From assembly GCF_022921055.1 (NCBI RefSeq), contig NZ_CP095061.1:783501-847500 (forward strand): 64,000 nucleotides of DNA. The letters are read 5' to 3'. A program made the position numbers and the translations under genes. The stretch comes from Hymenobacter volaticus. GTDB lineage: Bacteria > Bacteroidota > Bacteroidia > Cytophagales > Hymenobacteraceae. Positions 46,801-55,861 of this stretch are shown here, one piece after another (the first letter of the stretch is position 1; each line of letters begins with the position of its first letter). The notes beneath the pieces were generated by a model, which had not been told where the DNA came from, did not search any database, and was given only the letters and a program-made list of their open reading frames with translations.

Positions 46801-47529
46801 ATGAGAAAAATCGTCATTGCCATCGACGGCTACTCCTCTTGCGGCAAAAGCACCACGGCCAAAGCCGTGGCCGCCGAGCTAGGATACGCCTACATCGACA
46901 CCGGCGCCATGTACCGCGCCGTGACGCTGTATCTGCTCGAGAACAATATTCGCTTTGACGATTTGCCTCGCATAGAGCAGGCACTGCACGAGATGCACAT
47001 CTCTTTCAAGCGCAACCGTAAAACGGGCCGCAACGAACTGTGCCTTGATGGGCACATTCGGGAAGATGAAATCCGGCAGATGCGTATTTCCAATTTGGTG
47101 AGTGAAGTATCGAGCATTCCGGCCGTGCGCCACGCCATGGTGGCGCAGCAGCAACGTATGGGCCGTAAGCGCGGGGTAGTGATGGATGGCCGCGACATCG
47201 GCACCACGGTTTTTCCGGACGCCGAAGTCAAAATATTTATGACGGCCGACGTCGTAACCCGCGCCGAGCGGCGGCAGGAAGAACTAGCTGTGAAGGGTGA
47301 AGAAGTGCCCGTGGAGGAGATAGTGGAAAACCTGCGCAAGCGCGACCACCTCGACTCCACCCGCACTGAAAGCCCGTTGCGCCGTGCGGCCGATGCCGTG
47401 ATGCTTGACACCACGCACATGATGATCGACGAGCAGGTGGATTTTGTGTTGGAGCGTGTATCGGCTATGCTGTTTGCCTTGGCTTCCAGCGCCGACAATG
47501 AACGGAATGGCAACGAAGTGGTTGTATAA
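46801..47529 (+). CDS. cmk: cytidylate kinase
   Basis: The 242-residue kinase phosphorylates CMP and dCMP. Visible are Walker A GYSSCGKSTTAKAVA, the CMP-binding YIDTGAMYRAVTLY, RMGRKRGVVMDGRDIGTTVFPDAEVKIFMTA (the DGRDIGT motif binds CMP), and the arginine-rich lid RAERRQEELAVKGEE. A C-terminal helix completes the fold. It starts 2 bases after the family C paralogue 2 stop. Identity is secure. Confidence 0.96.
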   Translation: MRKIVIAIDGYSSCGKSTTAKAVAAELGYAYIDTGAMYRAVTLYLLENNIRFDDLPRIEQALHEMHISFKRNRKTGRNELCLDGHIREDEIRQMRISNLVSEVSSIPAVRHAMVAQQQRMGRKRGVVMDGRDIGTTVFPDAEVKIFMTADVVTRAERRQEELAVKGEEVPVEEIVENLRKRDHLDSTRTESPLRRAADAVMLDTTHMMIDEQVDFVLERVSAMLFALASSADNERNGNEVVV

Positions 47530-47538
47530 GATTAGCGT

Positions 47539-47570
47539 CTGATGCTTAGCGCGTAGTGCTTAGGCATCAG
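47539..47570 (+). repeat. hairpin between cmk and ispH
   Basis: CTGATGCTTAGCGC pairs with GCTTAGGCATCAG-type right arm (CTGATGC/GCATCAG at the base) with a short loop. It is 10 bases after the cmk stop, without a T tract. It may be a dispersed palindromic repeat or a weak terminator. Confidence 0.5.
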
Positions 47571-47636
47571 AATTGCGAGGGAAATTTATTCTAACACTAC
47601 GCAGCAAGTACCACGCACCTACGCACCTAGAAATCC

Positions 47637-48521
47637 ATGAACGTTACCATCGATAAGAATTCTGGCTATTGTTTTGGGGTCGAATTCGCCATTCAGATGG
47701 CAGAAGACGAACTGGCTCACGATGAAACCCTGTATTGCCTGGGCGACATCGTGCACAACCGCATGGAGGTGGAGCGCCTACACGAACAGGGCCTGCGGAT
47801 CATCGACCGAGCTCAACTCGAGCAACTGCACGACTGCAAAGTGCTTATTCGGGCCCACGGCGAACCACCCGAAACCTATCAGCTGGCGCTTCGCAACAAC
47901 ATCGAGCTCATCGACGCTTCTTGCCCTGTAGTGCTCAAGCTGCAGAACCGCGTCAAGCATGCCTTCGATAGCACTCGGCGCCAAGATGGCCAAATCGTTA
48001 TCTACGGCCAGCCTGGTCACGCAGAAGTAGCGGGGTTGAATGGCCAAACTGGCAACCGGGCCCTCATCGTCATGACGGAAGCCGACCTCGACCAAGTGGA
48101 TTTTGCCCGGCCAGTTACGCTCTTCAGCCAGACTACTAAGAGTACGGCCGGGTTCTACCACATGAAGGCTGTTATTGAGGAGCGTATAAAAGCAGCGGGT
48201 GGCTCTCTGGATTCGTTTGATGCCAATGACAGCATCTGCCGCCAGGTAAGCAACCGGGAGCCCGCGCTGGCGAAATTCGCTGCCGTGCACGACGTAGTAA
48301 TATTCGTGAGTGGCCGCAAAAGCTCAAACGGAAAGGCCTTATTTTCGGTGGTCAACAAAACCAACGAACGCAGCTACTTTGTCGAGAACGAGCTGGAAAT
48401 CGACGAGGAGTGGTTTCACGGAGCTGAATCAGTTGGTATCTGCGGCGCTACAAGTACGCCTATGTGGCTGATGCAGCGCGTGAAGGAGCGCATCGAGCAA
48501 GTGCCAGAGGCAGTAGCCTAA
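47637..48521 (+). CDS. ispH: 4-hydroxy-3-methylbut-2-enyl diphosphate reductase
   Basis: This last enzyme of the non-mevalonate isoprenoid path converts HMBPP to IPP and DMAPP using a [4Fe-4S] cluster. Cluster cysteines appear in SGYCFGVEFAI (Cys12), DASCPVVLKLQ and NDSICRQVSNRE; HNRMEVERL and IRAHGEPPETY carry the substrate histidines, and VGICGATSTPMWL ends the fold. At 294 residues it is of the short form found in Bacteroidetes. It lies between cmk and the DUF502 gene on the plus strand. Confidence 0.96.
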   Translation: MNVTIDKNSGYCFGVEFAIQMAEDELAHDETLYCLGDIVHNRMEVERLHEQGLRIIDRAQLEQLHDCKVLIRAHGEPPETYQLALRNNIELIDASCPVVLKLQNRVKHAFDSTRRQDGQIVIYGQPGHAEVAGLNGQTGNRALIVMTEADLDQVDFARPVTLFSQTTKSTAGFYHMKAVIEERIKAAGGSLDSFDANDSICRQVSNREPALAKFAAVHDVVIFVSGRKSSNGKALFSVVNKTNERSYFVENELEIDEEWFHGAESVGICGATSTPMWLMQRVKERIEQVPEAVA

Positions 48522-48543
48522 CACGTACATAAACAGTAAATAA

Positions 48544-48597
48544 GGGCTAAAAGACAAGGGGCTGGAATGGTTATTTCAGCTCCTTGTCTTTTAGCCC
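48544..48597 (+). repeat. 21-bp-arm hairpin between ispH and the DUF502 gene
   Basis: GGGCTAAAAGACAAGGGGCTG (48544-48564) and its inverted copy at 48577-48597 differ at one base, with a 12-nt loop. A partial third copy (TTTTAGCCCCTTGTCC) overlaps its end. No T tract follows. It may terminate ispH or be a repeat element. Confidence 0.6.
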
Positions 48598-48618
48598 CTT
48601 GTCCATTTAACACAGTGC

Positions 48619-48626
48619 TACCTTCG
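48619..48626 (+). promoter_or_regulatory. -7 box TACCTTCG of the DUF502 gene
   Basis: TACCTTCG is one base from TAnnTTTG and ends 4 bases before the ATG at 48631. The transcript would be leaderless. TTG lies 17 bases upstream. Confidence 0.4.
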
Positions 48627-48630
48627 CGTT

Positions 48631-49179
48631 ATGCGCAAATATTTCAATTACTTTCTGAACGGCTTTCTTATTGTAGCACCTATCGGCCTGACCGGGTATA
48701 TCCTGTACGCCGTGTTTCATTGGCTCGACAACTTATTTCCCAACTACGGCGTGCCAGGATTGGGGCTGCTCGGCGCGGTAGTGATAGTGACGATAATTGG
48801 GTATGTGGCAAAGTCGTTTATGGTGCGGCCTTTCCTGGTCATTGCCGAGCGGGTGCTGCACCGTACGCCCTTGGTCAGTATCATTTATTCTAGCCTCAAA
48901 GACCTGTTCGACGCCTTTGTGGGCGACAACCAGAAGTTCAATTCCCCTGTGCTGGCCCGGATGAACGCGCAGGATGAGGTCTACAAAATGGGATTCGTTA
49001 CGCAAGACTCGATGCTGGCCATCAACCGTGAAGAGCTACTGGCCGTGTACTTTCCGCATTCCTACAACTTCTCTGGTGAGCTAGTACTGATGCCCGCTGC
49101 GAACATCACTTATCTAGATATGCCAAGCAGTGAGGTTATGAAGTTCATTGTGTCGGGCGGCGTCTCACGCTTGATTTAA
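48631..49179 (+). CDS. DUF502 family membrane protein
   Basis: The 182-residue product has two hydrophobic segments, FLNGFLIVAPIGLTGYILYAVFHWLD and LLGAVVIVTIIGYVAKSF, near its N-terminus. They are followed by the family core RTPLVSIIYSSLKDLFDAFV, VLARMNAQDEVYKMGFVTQD, LAVYFPHSYNFSGELVLMP and EVMKFIVSGG. This matches the DUF502 family of unknown function, widespread in bacteria and plants. The C-terminal domain is probably cytosolic or periplasmic. It follows ispH. It appears to have its own leaderless promoter. Confidence 0.9.
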   Translation: MRKYFNYFLNGFLIVAPIGLTGYILYAVFHWLDNLFPNYGVPGLGLLGAVVIVTIIGYVAKSFMVRPFLVIAERVLHRTPLVSIIYSSLKDLFDAFVGDNQKFNSPVLARMNAQDEVYKMGFVTQDSMLAINREELLAVYFPHSYNFSGELVLMPAANITYLDMPSSEVMKFIVSGGVSRLI

Positions 49180-49284
49180 GGGGTGCGCTGCGCTTGATGA
49201 CGAAGGCGTTTCGGCAAGCTCGGCGTAACAGTTCTTCTCGTAGGGTAGTTGAAGTGGCTATGATCTGCAATAGCCACCGCCCAT

Positions 49285-50076
49285 ATGCCCACTAAGCTGC
49301 ACTACCGCGCCTACGGCTCCGGGCCCCGCGTGATTCTGGCGTTCCATGGCTATGGGCAAGGCGAGGGACATTGGCGCACCCTAATCGGGGAACTAGGCCC
49401 GGACGTGACGGTGTATGCCTTCGACCTATTCTACCATGGCCGCAGCCGACTAGCCAAAGTAGATGCCCCGCTCACCAAGCAACGCCTAAGCGAGCTGTTG
49501 AGCGAGTTTCTGAAGACAAATAACATTGAAAGCTTCAGCCTGCTGGCGTTTAGCATGGGAGCCAAGTTTGCCCTCACCGCTGTCGAGAGCTTTCCAAGCC
49601 GCGTACAACGTGTATGGCTAATTGCGCCGGATGGGCTGCAGCGGCAATTTTGGTATTCGTTGGCTACGTATCCGCCTTGGATGCGCGGAGTGCTGGGCCG
49701 CGCCGTGTTGCGGCCTCAGCGGCTCTTGCAGTTCTTAGGCACGCTCGAACAACGCCGCTTAGTACCCTCCAACCTCGTGCGCTTTGCCGAATGGCAGCTA
49801 GAGAGCCGTGAGAAACGATTGCGCGTGTACCGCAGCTGGGTTGGTTTCCGGCTGCTGACCTTCAGCTTGCGCGGCTTAGCACAACTGCTAAACCGCCGTC
49901 CGACACCCGTCACTTTCTTCCTGGGTCGTCACGACCAAGTGATTCCGCACGCCGGTTTGCAGCGGTTCATTGGTTTGCTGCAAGGGGCCGAAACTATAGT
50001 GCTAGAAGCAGGCCACGCGGGGCTTATCTACAACGTAGCGGCGTATCTGCGGCGGCATCCCGAAGTCAGGGTGTAG
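49285..50076 (+). CDS. alpha/beta hydrolase
   Basis: The 263-residue hydrolase has the oxyanion strand VILAFHGYGQGEGHW, nucleophile elbow LLAFSMGAKFAL (Ser in A-x-S-x-G, where the usual first Gly is Ala), acid GRHDQVIPHAG and histidine EAGHAGLIY. It has no signal peptide and is cytosolic. The lid region is basic and aromatic (RQFWYSLATYPPWMRGVLGR), which may bind a lipid or acyl substrate. Substrate unknown. It lies alone between the DUF502 gene and the DoxX gene, the latter on the other strand. Confidence 0.9.
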   Translation: MPTKLHYRAYGSGPRVILAFHGYGQGEGHWRTLIGELGPDVTVYAFDLFYHGRSRLAKVDAPLTKQRLSELLSEFLKTNNIESFSLLAFSMGAKFALTAVESFPSRVQRVWLIAPDGLQRQFWYSLATYPPWMRGVLGRAVLRPQRLLQFLGTLEQRRLVPSNLVRFAEWQLESREKRLRVYRSWVGFRLLTFSLRGLAQLLNRRPTPVTFFLGRHDQVIPHAGLQRFIGLLQGAETIVLEAGHAGLIYNVAAYLRRHPEVRV

Positions 50077-50087
50077 CGCGAAACAGG

Positions 50088-50546
50088 TTACGACAGGTCC
50101 GGTTGGGGGCGGAATACTTTGTTGTCAATGGAATGCCTGCCAGGACCCTTGATCATAAAAAATAAGAGCAGGCCCAAAACAAGTAAGGACAGCCAAAGCT
50201 CCGTGTTGCCTGTATTGACCCCGCGTTGTGGGTTGACTACTAACGCCGCGCCAAACACAATAGGCATTTGGCACAGAAGCGCCAGCCGGGTCAATGCGCC
50301 GAAGGCAATCATTAAGCCACCGAGCATATGCACAATGCTAAAGAAGAGCGGCGCTTTGCTTAGCTCGCCTAGGCTTTGCTGCTGGCTCAGGAGGTAGTAC
50401 ACGTCACTACTTTTGCTCAGGAACGAGACGCCTTTGATGAACAGAAACAAGCCCAACAGAATGCGTAATGCATCCATCCAGACGGGGTTGCTGGCGCTGT
50501 TTTTCGTTCTGTGTCCGGCGGGGTGGGTGGGAGTGGAGAGTGCCAT
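50088..50546 (-). CDS. DoxX family membrane protein
   Basis: The 152-residue product has four hydrophobic segments: ALRILLGLFLFIKGVSFL, FFSIVHMLGGLMIAFGAL, LALLCQMPIVFGAALVV and LWLSLLVLGLLLFFMI. The pattern matches the DoxX-like family of small integral membrane proteins. They are linked to thiol or quinone redox systems in some species, but function is generally unknown. The N-terminal 20 residues are polar (STPTHPAGHRTKN). It converges with the hydrolase gene. Confidence 0.8.
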   Translation of the reverse strand: MALSTPTHPAGHRTKNSASNPVWMDALRILLGLFLFIKGVSFLSKSSDVYYLLSQQQSLGELSKAPLFFSIVHMLGGLMIAFGALTRLALLCQMPIVFGAALVVNPQRGVNTGNTELWLSLLVLGLLLFFMIKGPGRHSIDNKVFRPQPDLS

Positions 50547-50651
50547 GACTTTTTCGTGTAAGAAGGTGGGAGGAATGTCGTAGGCTAGATCGGGACGGCA
50601 TTGGATACCTGTAATTTATTGCTTTTTATTTCAATAAGTTACTGCTCGCTG

Positions 50652-51220
50652 CTACTCTAATTCTCGCTCATACAGCTGAAAGCTGACCTCATCAAACGTC
50701 ACAAACACCACTTCTTGCGGCAAGTCGTGCTGCTCTAAAAATGCCCGCACCTCCCGCACGGCAATAGCAGTGGCTTCCGCTTTCGGGTAGCGATACACAC
50801 CGGTGCTAATGCTAGAGAAAGCTATGCTATGAAGCTGATTTTCAGCCGCCAAGTTCAGGCTGTTGCGGTAGCAATTGGCCAGCAGTTCGGGCTCCTGCTT
50901 GTGTCCTCCGTTCCAGACTGGCCCTACCGTATGAATGACGTGCCGGGCAGGCAGCCGGCCTGCGGTGGTGATAACTGCCTTGCCTGTGGATAGGCCTTTG
51001 CCGTAATGACCAGCCCGCAAGCGGCGGCAAGCTTCCAAGATTTCGGGGCCGCCAGCGCGGTGAATGGCCCCGTCAACGCCGCCACCCCGAGTAAGCTGGA
51101 ATTAGCTGCATTCACAATAGCGTCGGTATCAACGCCCGTAATGTCGCCGCGGTACAGCAAGATACGGCCGTAAGACTTGGCTTCGGCACGCCAAGCAGCA
51201 GTGGTAGGGGAGGTAGGCAT
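50652..51220 (-). CDS. macro-domain ADP-ribose hydrolase (one frameshift)
   Basis: About 189 residues result if one G is added to the run at 51085-51088 (CCCC on the plus strand); the start at 51220 (MPTSPTTAAWRAEAK) is preferred. The macro domain shows LYRGDITGVDTDAIVNAANSSL, the repaired GGGGVDGAIHRAGGPEILEACR, PARHVIHTVGPVW, and AFSSISTGVYRYP. These are the ADP-ribose-binding Asp/Asn residues, glycine-rich loop and phosphate loop of the MacroD/YmdB group. It should remove ADP-ribose or deacetylate O-acetyl-ADP-ribose in the cytosol. Without the repair, the glycine loop is lost. Confidence 0.88.
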
Positions 51221-51392
51221 AAGTAGTCGGGTTTGGATAAGTTTCATACGCGCCAGCCAACTCATGGGCTGCGGTTGAGCAGCCGTTTTCGGTGCTTGAG
51301 TGGCTTGAATTGCAGCTTGGGAAAGGTATTATAGTAAGAACGTAACAGAAGCCATACGTTTAGGCATCAATCAACTACACGCTACTTCCGCC

Positions 51393-51671
51393 ATGGAAAC
51401 TCCTGACCGTGATCCGCAACTTTGGTACATCGCGAAAGACCGCGCCAAATTCAAGGCGCACTTGGTGACATACATCTTGGTGAATGCGCTGCTTTGGGCA
51501 ATCTGGGCTCTAACTGGGTTCGAGTCTGTGCCTATGCCGTGGCCGCTATGGGTAGGGGCTTTTTGGGGGTTTGGATTACTGCTGCGAGGAATCCGGGCCT
51601 ATGCAGGCATCGGAGAAGAACAACAAACCGAGCGCGAATACGAAAACTTAATTCGCCAACGCCGGCAGTAA
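51393..51671 (+). CDS. 2TM domain protein
   Basis: The 92-residue product has a short polar head (METPDRDPQLWYIAKDRAKFKAH), two membrane segments (LVTYILVNALLWAIWALTG and PLWVGAFWGFGLLLRGIRAY), and a charged tail (EEQQTEREYENLIRQRRQ). This matches the 2TM domain family found at the N- or C-end of histidine kinases and as stand-alone proteins in Bacteroidetes. Function is unknown. It is divergent from the macro-domain gene. Confidence 0.85.
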   Translation: METPDRDPQLWYIAKDRAKFKAHLVTYILVNALLWAIWALTGFESVPMPWPLWVGAFWGFGLLLRGIRAYAGIGEEQQTEREYENLIRQRRQ

Positions 51672-51790
51672 GCAATGACGGACCGAGAACTAAGTATCGG
51701 TAGCTTGCTCTGATGCCGTGCGTGCCGCAGTAAAATAATGCCGTTTAACATGCAGCAACTTTCCAACCAAGTCGGTGGTTAAGTGGCTGC

Positions 51791-52921
51791 ATGAAAACAC
51801 ACCGCTTGCTCCCTCTTTTGTTGCTAGCCCCGCTGGCTCTTCTTTCCTCTGCTCCCGACCGGCCTTTGGCGGCCGCCGATGCCAACCTAAGTAAAATCAA
51901 ACTGCCTGCTGGCTTCAGCATCACGTACTTTGCGCAAAACGTGAAAAGTGCCCGGGAGCTGGCTGTCGGGCCCGATGGCACAGTGTACGTGGGCAGCCGC
52001 GACGCCGGGAAAGTATACGCCTTGCCCGACCGTAACAAGGATGGCAAAGCCGACGAAGTAATTACCATTGCCAACGGCCTGAACGGCCCGAATGGCGTAG
52101 CCGTCCGCAACGGTTCCTTGTACGTGGCCGAAGTCAACCGCATCACGCGCTACGACAACATTGCCCAGAAGCTCAAGCAGCCGCCCAAGCCCGTTCTGGT
52201 GTTCGACCAATTGCTCAACAACGAGTGGCACGGCTACCGCTACATTGCTTTCGGGCCCGACGGTAAGCTCTACGTGCCGGTAGGTGCGCCTTGCAACACC
52301 TGCATTCCCTCGGAACCCGTTATCGGCACCATCACCCGCATGAACGCCGATGGTACCGGCCAAGAGGTATTCGCTCAAGGGGTGCGCAACACCGTTGGCT
52401 TCGATTGGAGCCCCGTGGACAAAGTGCTGTGGTTCACCGATAACGGCCGCGACCAACTCGGCGACAACTTGCCCGCCGACGAATTGAACCGTGCCCCCAA
52501 CGCCGGTTTACACTTCGGCTTCCCTTACTTTTTTGCCGGCGACGTGCCCGACCCAGAATTCGGCCAAGGTCGTTCTGCGGCTACCTATACCAAGCCGGCC
52601 CGCAAACTCGGACCACACGTAGCGGCTCTGGGGATGAAGTTTTACACCGGCAAGAAGTTTCCAGCTACCTACCGCAACCAGATTTTCATTCCTGAGCACG
52701 GTTCCTGGAACCGCAGCAGCAAGCTCGGCTACCGGATTTCGCTGGTCCGCCTCGATGCAAGCGGCAAACAAGCCAAGAGCTACGAAACCTTCGCTGAAGG
52801 CTGGTTGCAAGGCCAAAAGTCGTGGGGGCGCCCCGTGTGTTTGCTCGTTCTTCCCGATGGTTCGATGCTGGTCTCCGACGACCTGAACGATGCCGTGTAC
52901 CGGATCAGCTACAAAGGGTGA
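51791..52921 (+). CDS. PQQ-dependent sugar dehydrogenase-like (sorbosone dehydrogenase type) propeller protein
   Basis: The 376-residue product has a signal peptide (MKTHRLLPLLLLAPLALLSS) and is a six-bladed propeller of the soluble glucose/L-sorbosone dehydrogenase type. Marks are LPAGFSITYFAQNVKSAREL, VGPDGTVYVGSRDAGKVYAL, GLNGPNGVAVRNGSLYVAE, HGYRYIAFGPDGKLYVPVGA, VRNTVGFDWSPV, WFTDNGRDQLGDNLPADEL and FIPEHGSWNRS. His/Arg/Asp residues that act in catalysis are present. It should oxidise a sugar or aldehyde in the periplasm with PQQ, but no PQQ synthesis genes are in the window. Substrate unknown. Confidence 0.88.
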   Translation: MKTHRLLPLLLLAPLALLSSAPDRPLAAADANLSKIKLPAGFSITYFAQNVKSARELAVGPDGTVYVGSRDAGKVYALPDRNKDGKADEVITIANGLNGPNGVAVRNGSLYVAEVNRITRYDNIAQKLKQPPKPVLVFDQLLNNEWHGYRYIAFGPDGKLYVPVGAPCNTCIPSEPVIGTITRMNADGTGQEVFAQGVRNTVGFDWSPVDKVLWFTDNGRDQLGDNLPADELNRAPNAGLHFGFPYFFAGDVPDPEFGQGRSAATYTKPARKLGPHVAALGMKFYTGKKFPATYRNQIFIPEHGSWNRSSKLGYRISLVRLDASGKQAKSYETFAEGWLQGQKSWGRPVCLLVLPDGSMLVSDDLNDAVYRISYKG

Positions 52922-53038
52922 AACACCCCTTAAGCGAGAGTTCCACTTTGTAGTTGCAAGCACTGTTGCACTTGCTGATCAAGTAATTTTCTGCAGCGGT
53001 GATACCTGCGAAGTGGAACTTCCCGTTACATTACGGTC

Positions 53039-53515
53039 ATGAAAAAACAGCGGGTTCCGAAGCGTGTACTGGGACGGTTGGAACTGGTGGATTTTCCCAA
53101 GTTTCAATTGTGGGGAGTGGAGGCCAAAGTGGATACCGGCGCCTATACAAGCGCTATTCACTGCTCGGACATACAGGTAATAACCGGATCTAACGGTAAG
53201 CCTTGTCTTCGCGTGTTACTTTTGGACCCTTCTCACCCCAACTTCGACGGCACGTTAATGGAGTTCACCGAATTTTCGCTTCGGGATATCAAAAGCTCCA
53301 ACGGTGATGCGCAGGAACGCTATGTTATTCAAGCAGTTCTGCGGTTATTTGGGGAAGATTTCGACACTGAATTTTCTTTATCCGACCGATCCGACATGAA
53401 ATATCCCGTGCTACTCGGGCGGCGCCTGCTCCGGCATGGAAGTTTCGTAGTAGATGTAGCCCGGCGTAATATGTCGTATAAGGCTCAACTAGCGGCTAAG
53501 CCCTCGCGCACCTAA
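53039..53515 (+). CDS. retropepsin-like ATP-dependent zinc protease (RimB/RimK-associated type)
   Basis: The 158-residue product has [17 protein letters not shown], the retropepsin motif [14 protein letters not shown] (Asp-Thr-Gly), [58 protein letters not shown], ending in a basic tail. This is the family found beside rimK (Pseudomonas RimB), proposed to act on glutamate-tailed ribosomal protein S6. It has no signal peptide. The gene lies 80 bases upstream of rimK. The role is inferred from family and context. Confidence 0.9.
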   Translation: MKKQRVPKRVLGRLELVDFPKFQLWGVEAKVDTGAYTSAIHCSDIQVITGSNGKPCLRVLLLDPSHPNFDGTLMEFTEFSLRDIKSSNGDAQERYVIQAVLRLFGEDFDTEFSLSDRSDMKYPVLLGRRLLRHGSFVVDVARRNMSYKAQLAAKPSRT

Positions 53516-53594
53516 ACGGCCGTGCTTATTTGTTACTTGCGGCTTCGTAGGCCTTTCACGGGCCTTCGTTTCAATCTACCCTATCCTTTTTCCA

Positions 53595-54542
53595 ATGAAA
53601 CTGGCGATTCTATCGCGTGAGCCCAAGCTATATTCCACCACGCGCCTTGTGGAAGCCGCCGAACAGCGCGGCCATGAGGCCTTGGTAGTGGATCATTTAC
53701 ACTGTAACCTGGTACTCGAAAAAGGCAAGCCTGATATTATTTATCAAGGCCACCGCCTTACAGGCGTCGATGCTATTATTCCGCGTATTGGGGCCTCCGT
53801 TACGTTCTATGGCTGCGCTGTAGTGCGGCAATTCGAAATGATGAAAGTGCGGACCGCCGTTGAGAGCCAAGCAATTGTGCGCAGCCGCGACAAACTTCGC
53901 TCTATGCAAATTCTGGCCCGCGCCGGTGTAGGCATGCCCAAAACTGCCTTCACCAACTACTCTGATGAAGTGGCCGAGATGATCGAGCAAGTCGGTGGGG
54001 CCCCAGTTATCATCAAGTTGCTCGAAGGCACCCAGGGCTTAGGCGTGGTGCTGGCCGAAAGTGCTAAAGCCGCCCAATCCGTCATTGAAGCGTTCCATAA
54101 CCTGAAGGCCCGCATTATTGTGCAGGAATTCATTGCCGAAAGCAAAGGCGCTGATTTACGGGCTTTTGTGGTGAACGGCGAGGTAGTAGGGGCCATGAAA
54201 CGCCAAGGCAAGGAAGGCGAGTTCCGCTCGAACTTGCACCGCGGCGGTACGGGAGTGTTAGTAAAGCTAACCCGCGCCGAAAAGGCAGCCGCCCTGCTAG
54301 CGGCTAAGTCGCTGGGGCTCGGTATTGCGGGCGTTGACATGCTACAAAGCAAACGGGGCCCGTTGGTGCTGGAAGTGAATTCCTCCCCCGGCCTTGAAGG
54401 CATTGAAAAAGCCACCGGCCTCGATATTGCCGGCAAAATCATCGAGTACACGGCGGAAATAGCACAGAAAAAGAAGTCGAAAGCCAAATCGAAGGCTGCG
54501 CTGGCAGCCTTGCCCGACAACCAGCCCGACTTGCCCCGGTAA
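53595..54542 (+). CDS. rimK: alpha-L-glutamate ligase RimK
   Basis: The 315-residue ATP-grasp enzyme adds glutamate to the C-terminus of ribosomal protein S6 in known bacteria. Visible are the N-terminal [33 protein letters not shown], the ATP-grasp entry [59 protein letters not shown], and [24 protein letters not shown], where Glu and Asn bind magnesium. A basic Lys-rich tail ([12 protein letters not shown]) follows. It lies between the zinc protease and the deacylase genes, all co-directional. Confidence 0.94.
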   Translation: MKLAILSREPKLYSTTRLVEAAEQRGHEALVVDHLHCNLVLEKGKPDIIYQGHRLTGVDAIIPRIGASVTFYGCAVVRQFEMMKVRTAVESQAIVRSRDKLRSMQILARAGVGMPKTAFTNYSDEVAEMIEQVGGAPVIIKLLEGTQGLGVVLAESAKAAQSVIEAFHNLKARIIVQEFIAESKGADLRAFVVNGEVVGAMKRQGKEGEFRSNLHRGGTGVLVKLTRAEKAAALLAAKSLGLGIAGVDMLQSKRGPLVLEVNSSPGLEGIEKATGLDIAGKIIEYTAEIAQKKKSKAKSKAALAALPDNQPDLPR

Positions 54543-54666
54543 TGCTCGAAAGTGGTGTCAGGCAACGCTGGTTTGCCTGACGGAGATGTTCAACGAAGCG
54601 TAGAATGCAGGTTTTGCGCTACTTTATTTCAGCTGCCTCTTGACCTTAGTTGCCCGCTCCGAAGAT

Positions 54667-55710
54667 ATGTTGCTCAATGGCCTCGTTATCAAACCGGGCG
54701 AGGACGTGCAAACGAAGCTGGTCATTTCGCGGCTCCCTTCCGGGACGGTCATCGACATTCCGGTGCACGTATTCCGCTCGCACAAGCCCGGCCCAACGGT
54801 GCTGCTGCTGGCGGGCATGCACGGCGACGAGGTAAATGGTATTGAAACCATTCGCCGCTTGATTCGGCGAGAAATGCTGCGGCCATTGAAGGGCAGTATC
54901 ATTGCCATTCCCATCCTTAACATCTATGGCTTTCTGAATTTCAGCCGCGAGGTGCCCGATGGCAAAGACGTAAACCGGAGCTTCCCCGGCAACCCCCGAG
55001 GCTCGTTGGCTAGCCGCGTGGCGCACCGCTTTATGCGCGAAATCATGCCTCTGATCGACTACGGCATTGATTTTCATACTGGCGGTGCGGCCCGCTCCAA
55101 TATGCCCCAGATTCGGTGTCTGCTGCACGAAGACCCAGAAACCGATGCCTTGGCTGCGGCTTTTGCTGCTCCTTTCACCTTGAATGCCTCGCTACGGCCC
55201 GGTTCCTTACGCGAAGCAGCCATGCAACAAGGGCGGCGCATCATCGTGTATGAAACCGGCGAATCCCTGCGGCTTGACGAAACAGGCATCGAGTTAGCTA
55301 CTGCGGGTACGTTCCGGCTGCTGCATTACTTGGGAATGGTAGCCGAGTCCACTCCGGCTGAAAGCCCCGGCGTAGTGTGCATGCGCTCCACCTGGCTGCG
55401 GGCCAAGTACGCCGGGCTTTTCCGCAGCTTCGTTCAAAACGGCGAATACATCGAAAAAGGGCAGGTATATGGCTCCGTAGCCGACCCCTACGGCGAAACG
55501 GCCGTGCGGCTGGAGTCGCCGGTGGCGGGTTACATCATTGGCGTCAACTACATGCCCGTCGTCAACCAAGGTGATGCCCTTATTCACGTGGGCCGCCTAG
55601 ATAACGCTCCTAGCCGTACCGATTTGGCCCCGCCTTTCGAGGAAAAGCCGAGCAACTCCCAGGAGCCTGATGCCGACGACCCGGAACTAGACGAAGAAGA
55701 AGCACAGTAG
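54667..55710 (+). CDS. succinylglutamate desuccinylase/aspartoacylase family zinc hydrolase
   Basis: ATG 54667 (MLLNGLVIKPGEDVQ) is preferred to an upstream TTG and gives 347 residues. Zinc ligands appear in LLLAGMHGDEVNG (H-x-x-E) and YGIDFHTGGAARSN (His), the arginine in GKDVNRSFPGNPRGS, and a catalytic Glu in IIVYETGESL. A C-terminal beta-domain (ESPVAGYIIGVNYMPVVNQG) resembles a biotinyl/HlyD-like sandwich found in this group. A Glu/Asp-rich tail follows. The true substrate is unknown; after RimK it could remove acyl or glutamyl groups. It is about 125 bases after rimK. Confidence 0.9.
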   Translation: MLLNGLVIKPGEDVQTKLVISRLPSGTVIDIPVHVFRSHKPGPTVLLLAGMHGDEVNGIETIRRLIRREMLRPLKGSIIAIPILNIYGFLNFSREVPDGKDVNRSFPGNPRGSLASRVAHRFMREIMPLIDYGIDFHTGGAARSNMPQIRCLLHEDPETDALAAAFAAPFTLNASLRPGSLREAAMQQGRRIIVYETGESLRLDETGIELATAGTFRLLHYLGMVAESTPAESPGVVCMRSTWLRAKYAGLFRSFVQNGEYIEKGQVYGSVADPYGETAVRLESPVAGYIIGVNYMPVVNQGDALIHVGRLDNAPSRTDLAPPFEEKPSNSQEPDADDPELDEEEAQ

Positions 55711-55861
55711 CGGGTAAGAGCAGGTTGTCCTGGGGCAACCTACTCCTTGGTCTTGCTCTGTGGTGAAGCACAGCCGGGGGTTTTTGCTTTTCTTTGAGGC
55801 GCCATTCACTGGCATTAACTTCTAAAATGCCGGCTCTTTTTGTTTTTCTCTTGATTCTCGC

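Noticed and set aside
54640..54666. TTG start for the deacylase gene
   Set aside because: ATG 54667 gives a better N-terminus; the TTG extension adds nothing family-like.
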